DNA of 64,000 nucleotides from Syncephalastrum monosporum B8922. Taxonomy: Eukaryota; Mucoromycota; Mucoromycetes; Mucorales; Syncephalastraceae. The notes under the pieces are model-generated. The model saw nothing but the letters and a program-made list of their open reading frames with translations, made no database searches and had not been told where the DNA came from. Position numbers and translations under genes: made by a program. The DNA is taken from NCBI GenBank assembly GCA_000697355.1, contig JNEN01001244.1:124001-188000 (forward strand), given 5' to 3'. This document shows, one piece after another, positions 11,640 to 28,392 of the stretch (within the stretch, counting starts at the first letter, position 1; each line of letters opens with the position of its first letter).

Positions 11640-12172
11640 GGGGGGGGGGGCCGGAGGCCAGGCGAAGAAGATGAGGAAACCACAGTGCTGACGGTTAGTT
11701 CGGGGCAATTATCGTCGACCAAATAACCTCCCATACGATCTTGCTGAGACAAGCGAGACAGACTCAAGCGAGACAGACTCCCTGGAGGCCGTATCCACGG
11801 AAGCTAGAAGCATCTCCCAAATATACATGGCATCTGTCGATAGCGCGCCTGGGTCGGGCTGGCGGGCTACGTACTGCGGAAGAAGACGAGTGCTGCAATC
11901 CACAAAGAGACCGACGTCGCGGGAGTCGAGGAGGCTTGGAGGCGGTGGAGAGTCGAGGGCGGTGACGCCACTGCTGCTGCAAAACGGATTCAGGTTTTAA
12001 ACACGCTTCATATATTTATTCTTTCTGCTTTTCCCACACTCACCCTCGGAAGTGCACCCTCTATCTAATCCCCTCCCTCAAACTTGCATCCGATTCACGA
12101 GCATACCTGCTACAGTCACTTATCCGGTGCGGGCTAGTACAAGCATTTTGTGATTTTGGATTTCCCAGATAT

Positions 12173-12595
12173 CTACAGAGTGACAGAGGGACAGAGTTTG
12201 TAAATCCACGATGAAGCGCCACCTTCTACAGTAGCAGAAACTGTCAGCATTTCGTATCGCGCACGACCTACAACAACGCGACAGCGTTGAACACGTCTGC
12301 TTGAGGCATTTGGGTGAGCGCGAACACCTATGCCTGCCCATCCTGCTTCTTCCATGAGCCCGCAGTTGACTCTTCTGGATGGTCACGGTGGACAGCATCA
12401 CATCGCGAGGAAGAGGGCGCGGCCAAGCGGCGAGCTCTCTTCCGAGGAGTCTTCCGCAACCAGCACCATCTTGGTGCCCACGAGCCGCAACGTAACGTCG
12501 TTTTCGCGTGCGTCGGCGTCGTCTGCCCCGCCAAACCAGCCAAGGATACCCGCACGGACGGCTTGAGCCCTGGTGCCTTTTGTCACTGTGGTCAC
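12173..12595 (-). pseudogene. Possible gene relic in a GC-rich island
   Basis: The interval 11640-12660 is GC-rich, unlike its AT-rich surroundings. On the minus strand two adjoining frames look weakly codon-biased: 12595-12398 (starting MTTVTKGTRAQAV, with GWFGGADDADARENDV) and 12355-12173 (MEEAGWAGIGVRAHPN). They are in different frames and separated by stops, so this could be two exons of an unrecognised gene, a decayed gene or chance. No family is recognised. A dispersed repeat lies just to the right at 12697-12907. Confidence 0.25.
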
Positions 12596-12696
12596 TCACG
12601 AGCGAACTAGAGTGAACGACGATTAAGTGGAGGCTGTGATGACCCATAGCCGCAGGCAGAGGGAGGCATATTCCCGACGTCTCCAGCCCAACCCAC

Positions 12697-12907
12697 CATG
12701 GTAAGTGATTCGCATTGGATGACATATCCGAAGACATGGGACTGACAAAAGGACTTAGACGGTGCCACAAGCACTCAGTTAGATGAGATGACGGCCTAGC
12801 GCCTTGCGCGCGCAATAACGAATCCGTCTCTCGTAGGTATGTAGGAAGTGCACTTCAGTTGAACGACCAAATGACTTTCGAATGTTTCTCAATAGGCCGA
12901 CTAGAAA
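12697..12907 (+). repeat. Dispersed ~210-bp repeat, copy 1
   Basis: This stretch resembles 50625-50835 in the same orientation, by eye roughly 75-80% identical. Shared blocks include GACGGTGCCACAAGCACT, GCGCGCAATAACGAA, AAGTGCACTTCA and GAACGACCAA. No coding sequence is apparent. It could be a short interspersed element or a conserved non-coding RNA. Confidence 0.7.
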
Positions 12908-13118
12908 TATTGCTACCTCAACAGTTACAGTCATGTCTAAAGTGTATCGTGTCACCAAGTCAATATATCCTATAGATGATTACATGTTGAATGCGGGCTT
13001 TTTTATTTATATATGCGTATTATGTGTCCGCGAAGCAACCTGTTGAGATGTTGTTCTATGGTACAGGGAAAGCTAAGGCAGCTTTATAGGGACAATTTAC
13101 AAGTAAAAAGGGACACAT

Positions 13119-14548
<1,430 letters not shown>

Positions 14549-17500
14549 GATGATGAAGAAGAGATGAAGAAAGGAACGAGCGAAAAGCGGAGACGCGTTT
14601 TGGTCAACCCACAAAATAAAAATTTTTCTGAGAATTATTTGCCTGTCACTTCTAAATAAGGTTCATCTCCTTTGCTGCATCCATACCCGTGAGTATTTTC
14701 CTAGTTTCCTCTTTCTCTCTCTCTTTTTTTTTCCCTTCATTCTTTGTCTTCACCTCATCTTTTCTTCACGCCCTTGAGCATAAACGAATATATAGTGATT
14801 ATCTATAGAATACAAATTTCTCGGTTGAGCGTGCTTCTTCTGAGGCTTTAGTGCCAGAACCAAAGTGGCCCAATGAGATCAACGTTTGTAGCATGCATCG
14901 CGCGGTCTTAATTTTTTTAGGCCGAATAAAAAAGACAGTCCAACTTGCAGATGCTGGGAGTGCCGGTTCGCCTCCATCACCAAAGTCTATTTGGTTCTTG
15001 TGCTACCCACGACCATCAAGCGTATAATACTTGGAGATCTCTTATTGCTCCCCATCCAATCTATCATCTTTTTGATGCACTGATGCGCCCAGCAAAAGAC
15101 ATGTGCCTCTCGTGTCGTTGCCAGTGGCACATTTTCCCCGTCACACACCTAAAAGTGGAAACGCTTTGAAACAGTCTACCATTCCCGCCTCCTTTCTGCA
15201 GGTCACATGCACAGACATGCCCAACATAATGAATTTATACAACACATCCTCCTTCTGTACGGTAAGGGCCCAAAGTCAGGACAGAACTCACCGTGCATAG
15301 CCAGAAAGAAATGGCAGTGGGCTCTTAGCATTGAATATCTGAGATTTGCTCTATATACTGCGGCAGTGTATTTCTGCTAACACCATAAAAAACACACATT
15401 AAGCACATGGTACCGAAAGACATCGCTTGTATAATAGCATCACTGATCTGAGCCGCTCGATCCATTGGCGCTGCGACCTCAACAAGTTCCGTGAGCGCTC
15501 ATTTTTGCCAACCGTTGTCAGCGTGTCCTTATACAATTTGGCACGTGATTCTTGGAGCAGATAAGATAGGACCGCCGTCCCTGAAGCTTCACCTCATGTC
15601 AGAAGCGGTCATTGATCCAGTATTATGTAGTACATTAAACACGGGAGAGAATCATTATAAGCTACATACAGTATATCTAGCTCAGATCATGAAGGATTCA
15701 AACAGGCCCTTTAAGGGTTCTGTACACAACTAAGAGTAGAAATATTACTGCAATCATCGATTTTATTCCTTACACTTGCAATAATGCAGGATTAGAAGTG
15801 TATTTTTCGTGTGAAAGACAAATTTTGCTTATTTCATAAAGACAGTCTGTCCTTTCAGCGAGTGTTCACAATTTATATATCTGGGCATTATGCTTGAACT
15901 CAGGCGTTCACGCAGCAGGTTAATGATATAGGAAGATGACAGCTTCATCTCGCCGCGACAGCTTTAAGCTCTTGTGTGTTGTCGCAGCTTCAGCAAACAC
16001 CTTAAGAGCAAGATCTTACGACGTTGGCATCACGAGCCTGCTGCCTTGGACCCTGAATATATCCCACCATTATTGCAGGTCCTAGACAACGCACAAGCAT
16101 GATAGCTCCTGATGTTATTCTCGCCGTATACCTTGATTCACCCATGACATACGTCGTTGGGGAGATTTGTGTCTCAAAAGGCGCGCTTTAAGCCTGCGTC
16201 TAGTGGATAGGTTGGAGGACGACAGCGGATGCAGATTCAACAGACTGAGACAGAAAATTGGTCCCGATGTGGCATAGCAGGATGCATTACTTCTACGCGC
16301 AAAATCGAGTACTACCTCCTTGAGGCACTTGAAGCCGACAAGGTGGTGTACACTCGTTTTAAAGGTATAGACTCTACCGTATCGAAACGTATAACAAGAG
16401 GTTGCAGGGACATTTCGTAGCTTCTATAAACCACGTAAATTTTTTTTCTGTAAGGAATGTACTGCACTGTATGTACACTCGAACACTCTGATTTAAAAGG
16501 ACGTATCAACACGGCCAAGGAACGGGTTTTGTAAATACATTTGCAGAACAGCTGCCATAGGCTGCATGCATTAATGGAAAGGTAGACAGGGTGGGATCAT
16601 CTAGTCTACAAGATCGTCTTCGTTATGGTGGAAGGTCTGCCGCAACAGTGGTAAGGAGGAGGGCGAGTGAGGCTTTATCTTTCTTGGAAAAGGGTGTCAG
16701 TCGTAGTATAGTGTATATACAGCACATCCTGTAGTATTTTTGTGCAGGTTACCCAGCATAGCTCGTACCCACGTCCGTCTAATGCAGTTGAAACTCATGA
16801 GCGCGGACCACCTCCCAATACGCATCTTCCTATCCGACCATGAGAAACGGTAACACTACGAAGGCATCAACTCAATACTGGACTGAACAACATGATTTTG
16901 GTTTGAGGGGCCGTGTTTCTATCAAACTAACATCAAGATCTTCTGGTTTATCCGTCTTGGTGGTACATTCGACATGATCCATATCCATAAAGAAGCCTTT
17001 TTGAACAACGGCTATTCGAAGTCTATCTTCTCAGAAACAGCTGACCGTGGAAAAAGACTACATCTATTTGCAGAGCTGTAAAGACAGTGTCGCCGCCATT
17101 CTTCGAGTTACGCAGCGCCGCAATCACGTCCCTGCTTGGGCACTTACACCCCGACCCATTGCCTCTGCTGCTCCGCACTGCGCGACCCAATCCAATCAAC
17201 GTACCGGGAGACAACTATCATCTTATTTACCGGTGTATATTCCGTACTCGTGAGTTCCCTATCATTCACCGTCTGTCTTATTTCTTTTAGTACTTCCTTT
17301 GCTGGGCTGAACCGAAATGTAAAGATATTCATCGATATCACCTATCAATCTACGCACTACTACTAATCAAGTATGACACTATTCGCCATAGTATCCGTCC
17401 ATTTAAAATACTCCCGCTTTATCTACAAGCGGGAGGAGTAGTGAGCCGCAGACGAGGTAGCTATTTTTTCTTTTCTTGAGCGAAGTCGCCTTCCCGTAGA

Positions 17501-18560
17501 AGCATAAATTATGTAAGCATAAGGATCGTCCTGACTCCATCCTTATCGTATGGGGCGTCCTGGTGTAACGGGTCCAGCATATTCTACAACCCCCAGCAAA
17601 GGTGATCAGCTATCTGCATTACTTTCGCTTTGCAAACTTAAGAAAAAAATTGTGCTGAGCAGCATGATAAAGCGGTATCTTTATGGAGCGGCCAGAGTTC
17701 GGTCTTTTCCCACCACCCGTTCAACCACTCGGCTCTGATCGATTGTATGCTGTATTCAAATGTACGAACATAATGTGCATTCCGTCTTCATAGAGTAGCA
17801 ACGGCTCCCAGTACCCCGCCCCCCTGATTTGCCCATATAGATGATCGCAGCCGAGCCATGCGTCTTGGTGTGCTATCTGTTATCCAAATAATAAAGACAG
17901 CCTTTGTGGCGCTCTCGACACGCGGCCGATGAGAGCACTGAAAAGGCACGCTGTTTTAGCATCATTCAATCAACATACATATGCGTCGTGTTTGTTTACA
18001 TTCTATGGCGTGTTTTGGCGGGCACACACAAGTAGAGCGCTCATCGCTTACAGAAAAGTGGACCCGGGCGTCAAATTGAACTTTAAATCATGTTGTATGC
18101 ATGAGAAAGTATTTGTTTTTGGAGTTTTCTTTTGTTACTGCGCATACATGAAACCTACATGGGTATATGGGATACTGGAGTATACAGGACTGCGGGCGTC
18201 GAGCGAGGAGCAGAGCATCAGCCCACTTTCCTGTATTTTATGCTCAGTGCATATACGCAAAGGCCAACAAATTGACAAGGGGCTGTCGTGCTTATCAGTA
18301 CCGCGGGTATACATCATCCTTTGAAGGCGTCGCCCCTCGCGCGTCAGTTATGGATATATACAAGAATATGTGAGTACATTTATGGTAGCGGTTACAAGGT
18401 ACGCTGGCAGCAAATCATCATTATGATATAACACTCCCTAAGGGAATTAAAAAAAAATAGGATGCATGGAGGAAATGATTTGTTGGCGGGGCCAAAGTAA
18501 GGGGCAACGGGTGAGAGGCTCGGCGTCATTGATTATTATGTATATGGTAGTTGATGGGAC
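14549..18560. other. Gene-poor 4-kb region
   Basis: I find no supported gene, tRNA or strong repeat. All open frames are under about 135 codons and have no recognisable domain. The left end holds the SAH1 promoter. It is the longest empty stretch in the window. Confidence 0.5.
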
Positions 18561-18564
18561 CACA

Positions 18565-18573
18565 GATATAAAA
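18565..18573 (+). promoter_or_regulatory. TATA box of the small secreted peptide gene
   Basis: GATATAAAA lies about 120 bp upstream of the ATG at 18693 and is followed by a pyrimidine-rich leader typical of fungal promoters. Confidence 0.5.
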
Positions 18574-18692
18574 AGAACGTAGCTTGACCTCTTGCATTCA
18601 CAATTCACTCATACGTTCCTCTCTTCGCCTTTTATTTCTCGACTCCGTCTCTTCCTCTGTCTCGGACATCACCACATACACACCGTTCCGAT

Positions 18693-18941
18693 ATGGCAAC
18701 AGCAGCACGATCTCGCCGGTTGAACGTCAGTTTTCTATTCTGCTTCTTGGTTCTCTTGTCGTCCTCGTCTTTGCTGGCCAAAGCGCTTCCTGTGTTCGAT
18801 GCCGACTTGGCTGCGAACCCGTTCCTGCACGACTCTAGACTGTCCTCGACCGTGGAGCAGCGCTCACTGCGGAAAAGAAGCGCACCTCCGCCACCACCAA
18901 TGGATATAATGATGGGCAACGGCCCTGAGCATTACTTGTAA
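18693..18941 (+). CDS. Small secreted peptide precursor with a dibasic cleavage site
   Basis: This single open frame encodes 82 residues. Residues about 1-28 form a signal peptide: a basic start (MATAARSRRLNV) followed by a Leu/Ser/Phe-rich core ending SSLLAKA. A short propeptide-like segment (LPVFDADLAANPF) leads to SLRKR, a Kex2-type dibasic site, and then SAPPPPPMDIMMGNGPEHYL. Cleavage after KR would release a ~20-residue peptide. The stop could be avoided by splicing: a donor at the TTGTAAAT (about 18939) and the acceptor TTTACAG at 19275 would change the last residues to LRQ. No homologue is recognised. The signal peptide, TATA box and GC-rich codon use support a real gene; secretion and processing are inferred. 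Confidence 0.5.
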   Translation: MATAARSRRLNVSFLFCFLVLLSSSSLLAKALPVFDADLAANPFLHDSRLSSTVEQRSLRKRSAPPPPPMDIMMGNGPEHYL

Positions 18942-19903
18942 ATACCTCTTTTTTTTTTTCTTTTTTCCTGTCATTCCTTTTCCCCTCTTGTATAAAAACG
19001 CACGCACATACACCAAACACAATACATATTCGTTGTTTTTTCTTGTCCCACCATTGGATCTTGCACAAGACACAGTCTTTCCAGACACAGCACTTGCCAT
19101 ACAGGGTATTTCCGAAAAATGAAACCAAAACAAACAAAAGACCATGTACACTCAAGAGGATAGCGGCCTTTCCAACCGAGCCTCCGTGCACCGATGAGTT
19201 TGATATGTTACTGTTTCTTGACAATCGGCTGATACGCTTCCTTTTTCATCGTCTCTGCTTTATTTTTGTTTACAGACGACAATGAATATGGCCTGAGAAG
19301 TTTTTAGTTCATTATAGCATCGGACCCTTATAACAACGACGCGTCTGATAGGAACAACTTTGAGAGATTGCCTTCAGGGAAAGTGCTGTCGAGAGTGCCG
19401 ATGGTGGGTTGCCCCGACTGAAGCACAGTACGGAAGAGTGACACGCACATGTGGAGCGGATAAAGGACCCACTGACCTGTGTTCGACAGTCGAAGCCGTT
19501 TGAGTGTGATCTACGAAGAAAGCCTTTCGGTCCGTGAGCCTCGTGAAGCATGATGGCGAGAAGAGGGTACGAATACATGTGCTTTATGCACTTGCGGTAG
19601 CACCATGTCCTCCTTCTGTCCTGAATGGAATAAAAGTATGATATGATGGGTGTTGGCTGTTAAGGAATGCATGAGCATTTACTTTCAAGTAGAGTAGCAG
19701 AGAGAGAGAGAGAGAGACAGAGAGAGATGACCGCTGTTTCTCTACAGGGCTTAGACGACGAGAGCGTAGGATTGTTCTAGCCACCCTTCTTCTTTAGATA
19801 GTCTTTAGATGGGAGTCCGGTAGTAGCACTCTCGAGAAATGAGAAATAAAAGACACCTGCAAGACAGAAATCTTGGTGAAAATCAGCAGCAAAAACCCAG
19901 CAA
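18942..19903. other. Intergenic region
   Basis: It holds the presumed 3' UTR of the peptide gene and the RAD17 promoter. A (GA)n microsatellite lies at about 19697-19716. No gene is supported. Confidence 0.5.
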
Positions 19904-21998
19904 ATGACACGCATTGACCAAGTTGACGCTTCTTCTTCAATGGATGGACTGGTAAGCCATCGATGCGAGTCCGATCGCGACTATACTGACTTTTCTCCAG
20001 CCGTTTATACTGCCAAAACGGTCCACGCAACCAAAGAAGAAGTCTACTCGCACTCCTTCCGCTCCCCCTGTAGTAGATCCACGCGATCAAGGTACCCGTC
20101 CTCTTTTAAATCCTCTCTTGCAACTGACATGGTCTTCTACAGATTGCCCCTGGGCAGAAAAGTATTCACCCAAGGCAGAGGTATGCACGACTCATCCACA
20201 CGTATTTTTCTGCTGACACCACTGCTGCTGCTGCTGCTGCTGTATAGACTGAGCTATGCGTCGCTTCCAATAGGATAACCCAGGTGGCTGCACTTCTTGA
20301 ACCTACTGCTCCTGAAAAGGCAAGTATTCCATCTCTTTTTCATCTTTTCTAACCCAACAGAGCAGTGTCTCATACTCCACGGTCAATCGGGATGCGGGAA
20401 AAGCACGATGCTCCGCGTGTTGGCCAAGTCAAGACATCTTGACCTCGTTGAATGGACCCCGGGCTTGAAAGAACAGTGGAACCCGCAAACGGCAGATGGT
20501 AAGAGGTCGACTTAAGTAGGTGCTTTGTCTAACACAGAAAAAAAGACTACCAGTCAATGATGCACGTATTCGAAGAGTTCTTGTTGAAAGCCATCCAGTA
20601 TTCCCCTCTCAAAACCACACAACGCCGCAAAAAGCGCATCATCCTCCTCGACGACTTACCTGACCTCCTCTACGAAGCAAGCAAAGACAAATTCCATGCT
20701 CTTTTACACCAAGCGCTGCTCTCCCCCCAACCGATCCTGCTCTGCATCGTCTACAGCGATGCCTCCATCTATGAGCCTTCCAGGCGCCTTCAGACGCGCG
20801 ACGCACGGCCCTTGTCCCTCAACGAAATCGTGCCTGCCACCATCCAAGAGCACCCTCTCTGTTCTGTCATTGAGTAAGCACCACCTGTCTTTTCTTTCTG
20901 TGATAGCTTACACTGCCATGTTTCGCGTAGAATTCGGCCCGTGGTACCGACCCGGATGAAGCAGGTCCTGAAACACATCCAGCAAGCCGAGAGGAGTCAT
21001 CTAAGCGCCGAGCAGATCGTGGACATTATGGACGAAGCCTCCGGTGATATACGGTCTGCCATCAACAACATGCAATTCCACTCTGTGCGGATACCGCCGT
21101 CCGCTCACAAGGGCAAGCGACGCCTTGATCAAGAGAATGGAATGCAAGAGTGAGTGTGAAAATAACCTTACTGCAGGACTCCTCTCAATTCAGGAATAGG
21201 TCATTGCACGGCAGTACGCTTAGCATATTCCATGCACTTGGAAAGGTACTCTATTGCAAACGTAAGTGGAGAGATGATCTATATCGACACGTTTTTCTGA
21301 TGAATGAGTAGGTGACGCTGATGGTGCATTGGAGGCTGTTCCCGAGGTAAAAGGAAAATAGGAAGAAGGCTAGACGATTTAGCAAATGCCAACACGACTG
21401 TATAGGACATCCTGCGAAGGCTGCCGACCGATAGCGACCATTTTGTAGCACACTTGCATGCCAACCTCCTGCAGTTTCAAAGCACCACCGAGCAGATGGC
21501 CGTATCTTACCAATACATTTCTGACGCAGACCTGCTATCGGCCCAGGGTGATTGGCGTGTACGTGTACACGATCCATGTATAATCTACTTTGACTCATTA
21601 TGGGGGCCTTTAGGATCCTGCACCGTATGAATACCAGGCCCTGGTGGCGATGCGAGGCATCATGAGGAGTGATCCCAAGCCCACCAACAGGCGCTTCTAC
21701 CAAATGCAAAAGCCATCCCGGATGCATACTCGGATACCCGTTCTACGTGAGGTGACATGTAAGTGGAATGTCAAGGTTGCGAGGTTGGACTTTTACTCAA
21801 TTTTTTTTGGTTCCAGCTGTGATGGGGTCATATCCTCTGCAGCAGATGCAGGCGACGGAAAGTATGGATATGGATGAAGAAGAGATCGAGGCGTTTTCAG
21901 ACGAAGACGACGGCAAGACCCAGATGATGGAAGCTTCGGACGAGTTTGATGATCTCTTTGGCGATGGTGCCGACCTCGCTGCTCTCCCGGACATCTAA
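19904..21998 (+). CDS. RAD17: Checkpoint clamp loader Rad17
   Basis: This AAA+ protein replaces Rfc1 in the clamp loader that places the 9-1-1 ring at damaged DNA. Twelve exons join in frame to 504 residues: 19904-19951, 20001-20091, 20143-20180, 20248-20319, 20363-20498, 20546-20873, 20931-21149, 21194-21261, 21312-21346, 21406-21558, 21614-21758, 21817-21998. The Rad17 signature CPWAEKYSPKAE precedes Walker A (GQSGCGKST) and a Walker B-like IILLDDLPD. GDIRSAINNMQF (sensor 2 region), ALGKVLYCKR and the Rad17-specific NLLQFQ to DWR segment follow. The terminus is acidic (EEEIEAFSDEDD, EFDDLFGDGAD), as in other Rad17 proteins. Intron 4 (20320-20362) is GC-AG. Intron 3 contains a (CTG)n run. 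The protein is shorter than human RAD17 (about 680) but complete in layout. Confidence 0.92.
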
Positions 21999-22163
21999 AA
22001 GACATTGCATTCTCTCTCTCCCTCTCTCTCCCCCGCATCCCCTTCTCATCAAGATACAATGTACAAATGTTTTTCATCATAAAGAACGTGTTCATGCAAA
22101 GAAAAAGAAGAAAAAGGAAAGAAAAAGGGAACAGTATGTATGTTTTCAAGTATGCAAGTAGAT

Positions 22164-23247
22164 CTACTCCTCGTCGTCCTCGGCCTCGTCGTCCTCGGCC
22201 TCGTCGTCGTCGCCCTCCTCGGCCACGGCCTGATCGTCTTCCTCGTCCTCGTCCTCCTCGCCATCCTCGTCGCGCCGCCGCTTGAGACCACGCATCTTGC
22301 GGGTCTGGAGCTTGCTGAGGTCCTGCTTCTCCATATGGATACGGCCATACTGGTCGCCCATGGCGTCGTATTCCTTGTTCTTCTCCTTCTTCGTCTGCAG
22401 CTCCTTGGGGATCTGGATTGCGCGCTTCCAGACCTCGGGGCGGGGTGCCTGGGTTCGGCGCACCGCAAAGTCAAACATGGGACCCATCGGCTCGAGCTCG
22501 ACACGCGGCGTGCGCGAGCCGCTCTTTTTCATTTGTGTCAGGTACGATCGCACATACAGCTTGTCTTGGCCGGGCGGCGGCGCCGTCACCGAGATGACGT
22601 ACTCCAGACCGGTCAGACTGACGCCCGTCATGTTTTCGCCATTAAAGAAGTCCAGAAAGTAGTTTTTGAGGTTTTTGTAAGTCTCGTCGGTATCAAAGCG
22701 GTCGCCCTGGAAGACCATGAGCGGTCGAATATTGGCGGAGCACTTGGCGCCCTTGATTTCACTCAAGGGCGTCATGTTCTCGATGCCCAATTCGTACATG
22801 TCCAGCAGCTGGTGATCAAACATGCGAACAAATGTCAGGTTGTGTGGCCGTTTCTTCGAGTGCGACCCAACCACCATGAGCGCTGCGTCGTTCTTTTGTG
22901 AGAAGAAGGCCAGTTTTTCATCGTCCTCGAAGGGCAAGATCTCGTTCTTCTTGCCGAAATACACCGCGTTCGGGCGTTTCAGCGAGTACTGCATTGTGAT
23001 AATGTAAGCGAATGGGGAGTTGGATCGTGCAAGGACTTACGAGATCTTTCAAGGCATCGGTGACGACTTGGCTGGTGGAAGATCCGCGGACGAAAAGAGT
23101 CGTCTTTGGGTTCTCGTTCACTTTGGCTTCCCTGTTCTTTAAGAAGCGCTTTGTGCGAGCGTTCTTTGCCTTACTGTATCATAGCATGAGTATGAGGCAC
23201 ATGCATGTAGCAAGCGGGTGGGCGATGACTTACACTGTGCGCAACAT
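22164..23247 (-). CDS. RPF2: Ribosome production factor 2 (Brix domain)
   Basis: This nucleolar protein, with Rrs1, loads the 5S RNP onto pre-60S particles. Exons 23247-23234, 23173-23041 and 22988-22164 give 323 residues. The first exon codes only four and two-thirds codons (MLRTV), which continue into KAKNARTKRFLKNREAKVNE, the family N-terminus. Brix landmarks include PFEDDEKLAFFSQKND, GSHSKKRPHNLTFVRMFD, MYELGIENM, LTGLEYVI, KSGSRTPRVELEPMGP and YGRIHMEKQDLSKLQTRKM. After the Lys/Arg-rich GLKRRRDED comes an Asp/Glu tail of about 35 residues. It is convergent with RAD17 (165 bp between stops) and divergent from TRM4 (about 150 bp between starts). Confidence 0.95.
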
Positions 23248-23398
23248 GTTATATAATTAAAGAGAAAAAGAAAATGCCATAAATTTCAAGCCGAAAGATG
23301 GAACCTGAAAAAGCCACAATCCCGGTCGGTCATGCATAAGAAATTATTTGGCAACTCGCATGCCGCTTGCCACAGCTCCTATTACAGTATTTAGTATT

Positions 23399-26660
<3,262 letters not shown>

Positions 26661-27000
26661 AATGACCTCCCCCCACAAAAAATTGGGATAATCCCTTACG
26701 TACGCACGCTATAGTGCATATACATTGAAGAAATAAAAATAAAAAGGTCATTTCATAAGCAAAGCGGACTTTGTCATCATCCTTACCACCCCCTCATTTT
26801 CTTTTTATTCCCCCACATTCCAGTATTTTGCCGGTGTCAAACGCTCAGGCACAGCACCACACAATCTGATTCGTCGAGTTCAGTAGCGAAATTCCCCGTT
26901 TGGGTTTGAAATGTTCCCATTGGTCCAATTCCTTGTCTTGTTTTTTTATGGCAAGTTTAATGCGGGGCGGAAAACTTTCTTTTTTGTTGCATTGCAAAAG

Positions 27001-27009
27001 GTATATAAA
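27001..27009 (+). promoter_or_regulatory. TATA box of the polyol dehydrogenase gene
   Basis: GTATATAAA lies about 90 bp upstream of the ATG at 27092, with a pyrimidine-rich leader between, as in inducible fungal genes. Confidence 0.6.
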
Positions 27010-27091
27010 AACGAACAGAAAGCGGCAACGGCAAGATCTTTGTTCTTTACCTTCTCATATATCTCTCCCTCTCATATATACATCTATTACC

Positions 27092-28392
27092 ATGACTGAG
27101 TCTCTTCTTACTGCGAACCCTGCACCTGCTCCGGTCACGACCACCCCCACAACCGCGGCTGCCACCGCCGCCCTCGTTGACACCCTCGTGTCGGCCCAGC
27201 AGGAGCAAAAGAATTATGGCGTGCTGCTCAGCAAGGTGAACGACCTCCAAGTCGTCGAGATCCCCATGCCAACCCCCGCCGCGGGTGAGGTCCAAGTCCA
27301 GGTCAAGGCCACTGGTATCTGTGGCTCGGATGTCCATCTCTGGAAGTATGGCGAGATCGGCATCTTCCCCGTCACACAGCCTCAACTGTAAGCTAAACTG
27401 AACAAATCACGCAAGTGGTGCAAAAGCCTAATCTCTTTTTTTTTTCTTTTCATCAGTTTGGGCCACGAGAGCGCTGGTATTGTCACTGCTGTCGGTGAAG
27501 GAGTTGACGACCTCAAGGTCGGCGACCGGGTGGCGATCGAAGCGTAAGTTTGTTTGTTTGAAATTTCTCCGTAATATTTGGTATTCATGTCATACTTTGC
27601 TTGTTATCCAGTGGCATCCCCTGCTCAAAGTGCAACCAGTGCATGAGTGGCCGTTACCATCTCTGCCCGACGGTACTGTTCAAGTCCACCCCGCCATACG
27701 ACGGTCTGCTGGCCAACTACATTACCCATCCGTCGCGCTGGCTCCACAAGATCCCTGACAGCATCTCCTACGAAGAAGGCGCGCTTCTTGAGCCGCTTTC
27801 CGTCGCCATCGCCGCCGTCGAGCGCGTCGGCGCCCAATTTGGCCGGTCCCTCCTTATCACCGGCGCAGGCCCCATCGGCTTGATGGTGCTCGCCGTCGCC
27901 AAGGCGGTCGGCATCTCGCCCGTCATCATCACCGACGTCCAACCCGGCCGTCTCGAGTATGCCGAGAAGATGGGTGCCGACTACACCTACCAGGTCAACC
28001 CCAAGTTGGCAGACGTGGACATTGCACGCGACATTCGCGCGCTGACCCACAACAGCGAGGGCGTTGAGTATGCCCTCGAGTGCACCGGCATCGAGTCGTC
28101 CTTCCGTGCGGCGATCATGGCCACGCGCGACGCCGGCACGTGCTGCCTCGTCGGCGTAGGCAAGAACGATCAGACCCTGCCCGTCAACAACTTTGCCATG
28201 CGCGAGGTTGACATCCGTGGCCTGTTCCGCTACCACCACACCTATCCACGTGCTATCTCCCTTTTGGCCAGCGGCAAGCTCAACGTCAAGCACTTGATCA
28301 CTCACCGCTTTGAGTTTATGGATGCCCTCAAGGCCTTTGAGACCGCAGCCGACTACTCGACCGGCGCCATCAAGGTCCAAATTGTGAACTAA
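27092..28392 (+). CDS. NAD-dependent polyol dehydrogenase (sorbitol/xylitol/arabinitol type)
   Basis: This zinc-containing medium-chain dehydrogenase oxidises sugar alcohols to ketoses. Exons 27092-27387, 27457-27543 and 27612-28392 give 387 residues. Catalytic zinc ligands are seen in GICGSDVHLW (Cys) and LGHE (His, Glu). Four structural-zinc cysteines occur in PCSKCNQCMSGRYHLC. The nucleotide fold is ITGAGPIGLMVLAVAKAVG with a downstream Asp in ITDVQPGRL, favouring NAD over NADP. ALLEPLSVAIAAVERV and YALECTGIESSFRAAI are typical of sorbitol/xylitol dehydrogenases. The first ~40 residues are an Ala/Thr/Pro-rich extension (APAPVTTTPTTAAATAA) before the usual family start near NYGVLL. Substrate among xylitol, L-arabinitol and sorbitol cannot be decided from sequence alone. 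Confidence 0.92.

Noticed and set aside
12120..12815. 231-codon minus-strand open frame
   Set aside because: Arg/Ser/Cys-rich composition typical of a non-coding frame in GC-rich DNA; an overlapping frame looks more coding-like, so only that was reported at low confidence.
22140..22901. 253-codon open frame antisense to RPF2
   Set aside because: It is the mirror of a strongly biased coding exon, with low-complexity Leu/Val content and no domain; RPF2 on the other strand is certain.
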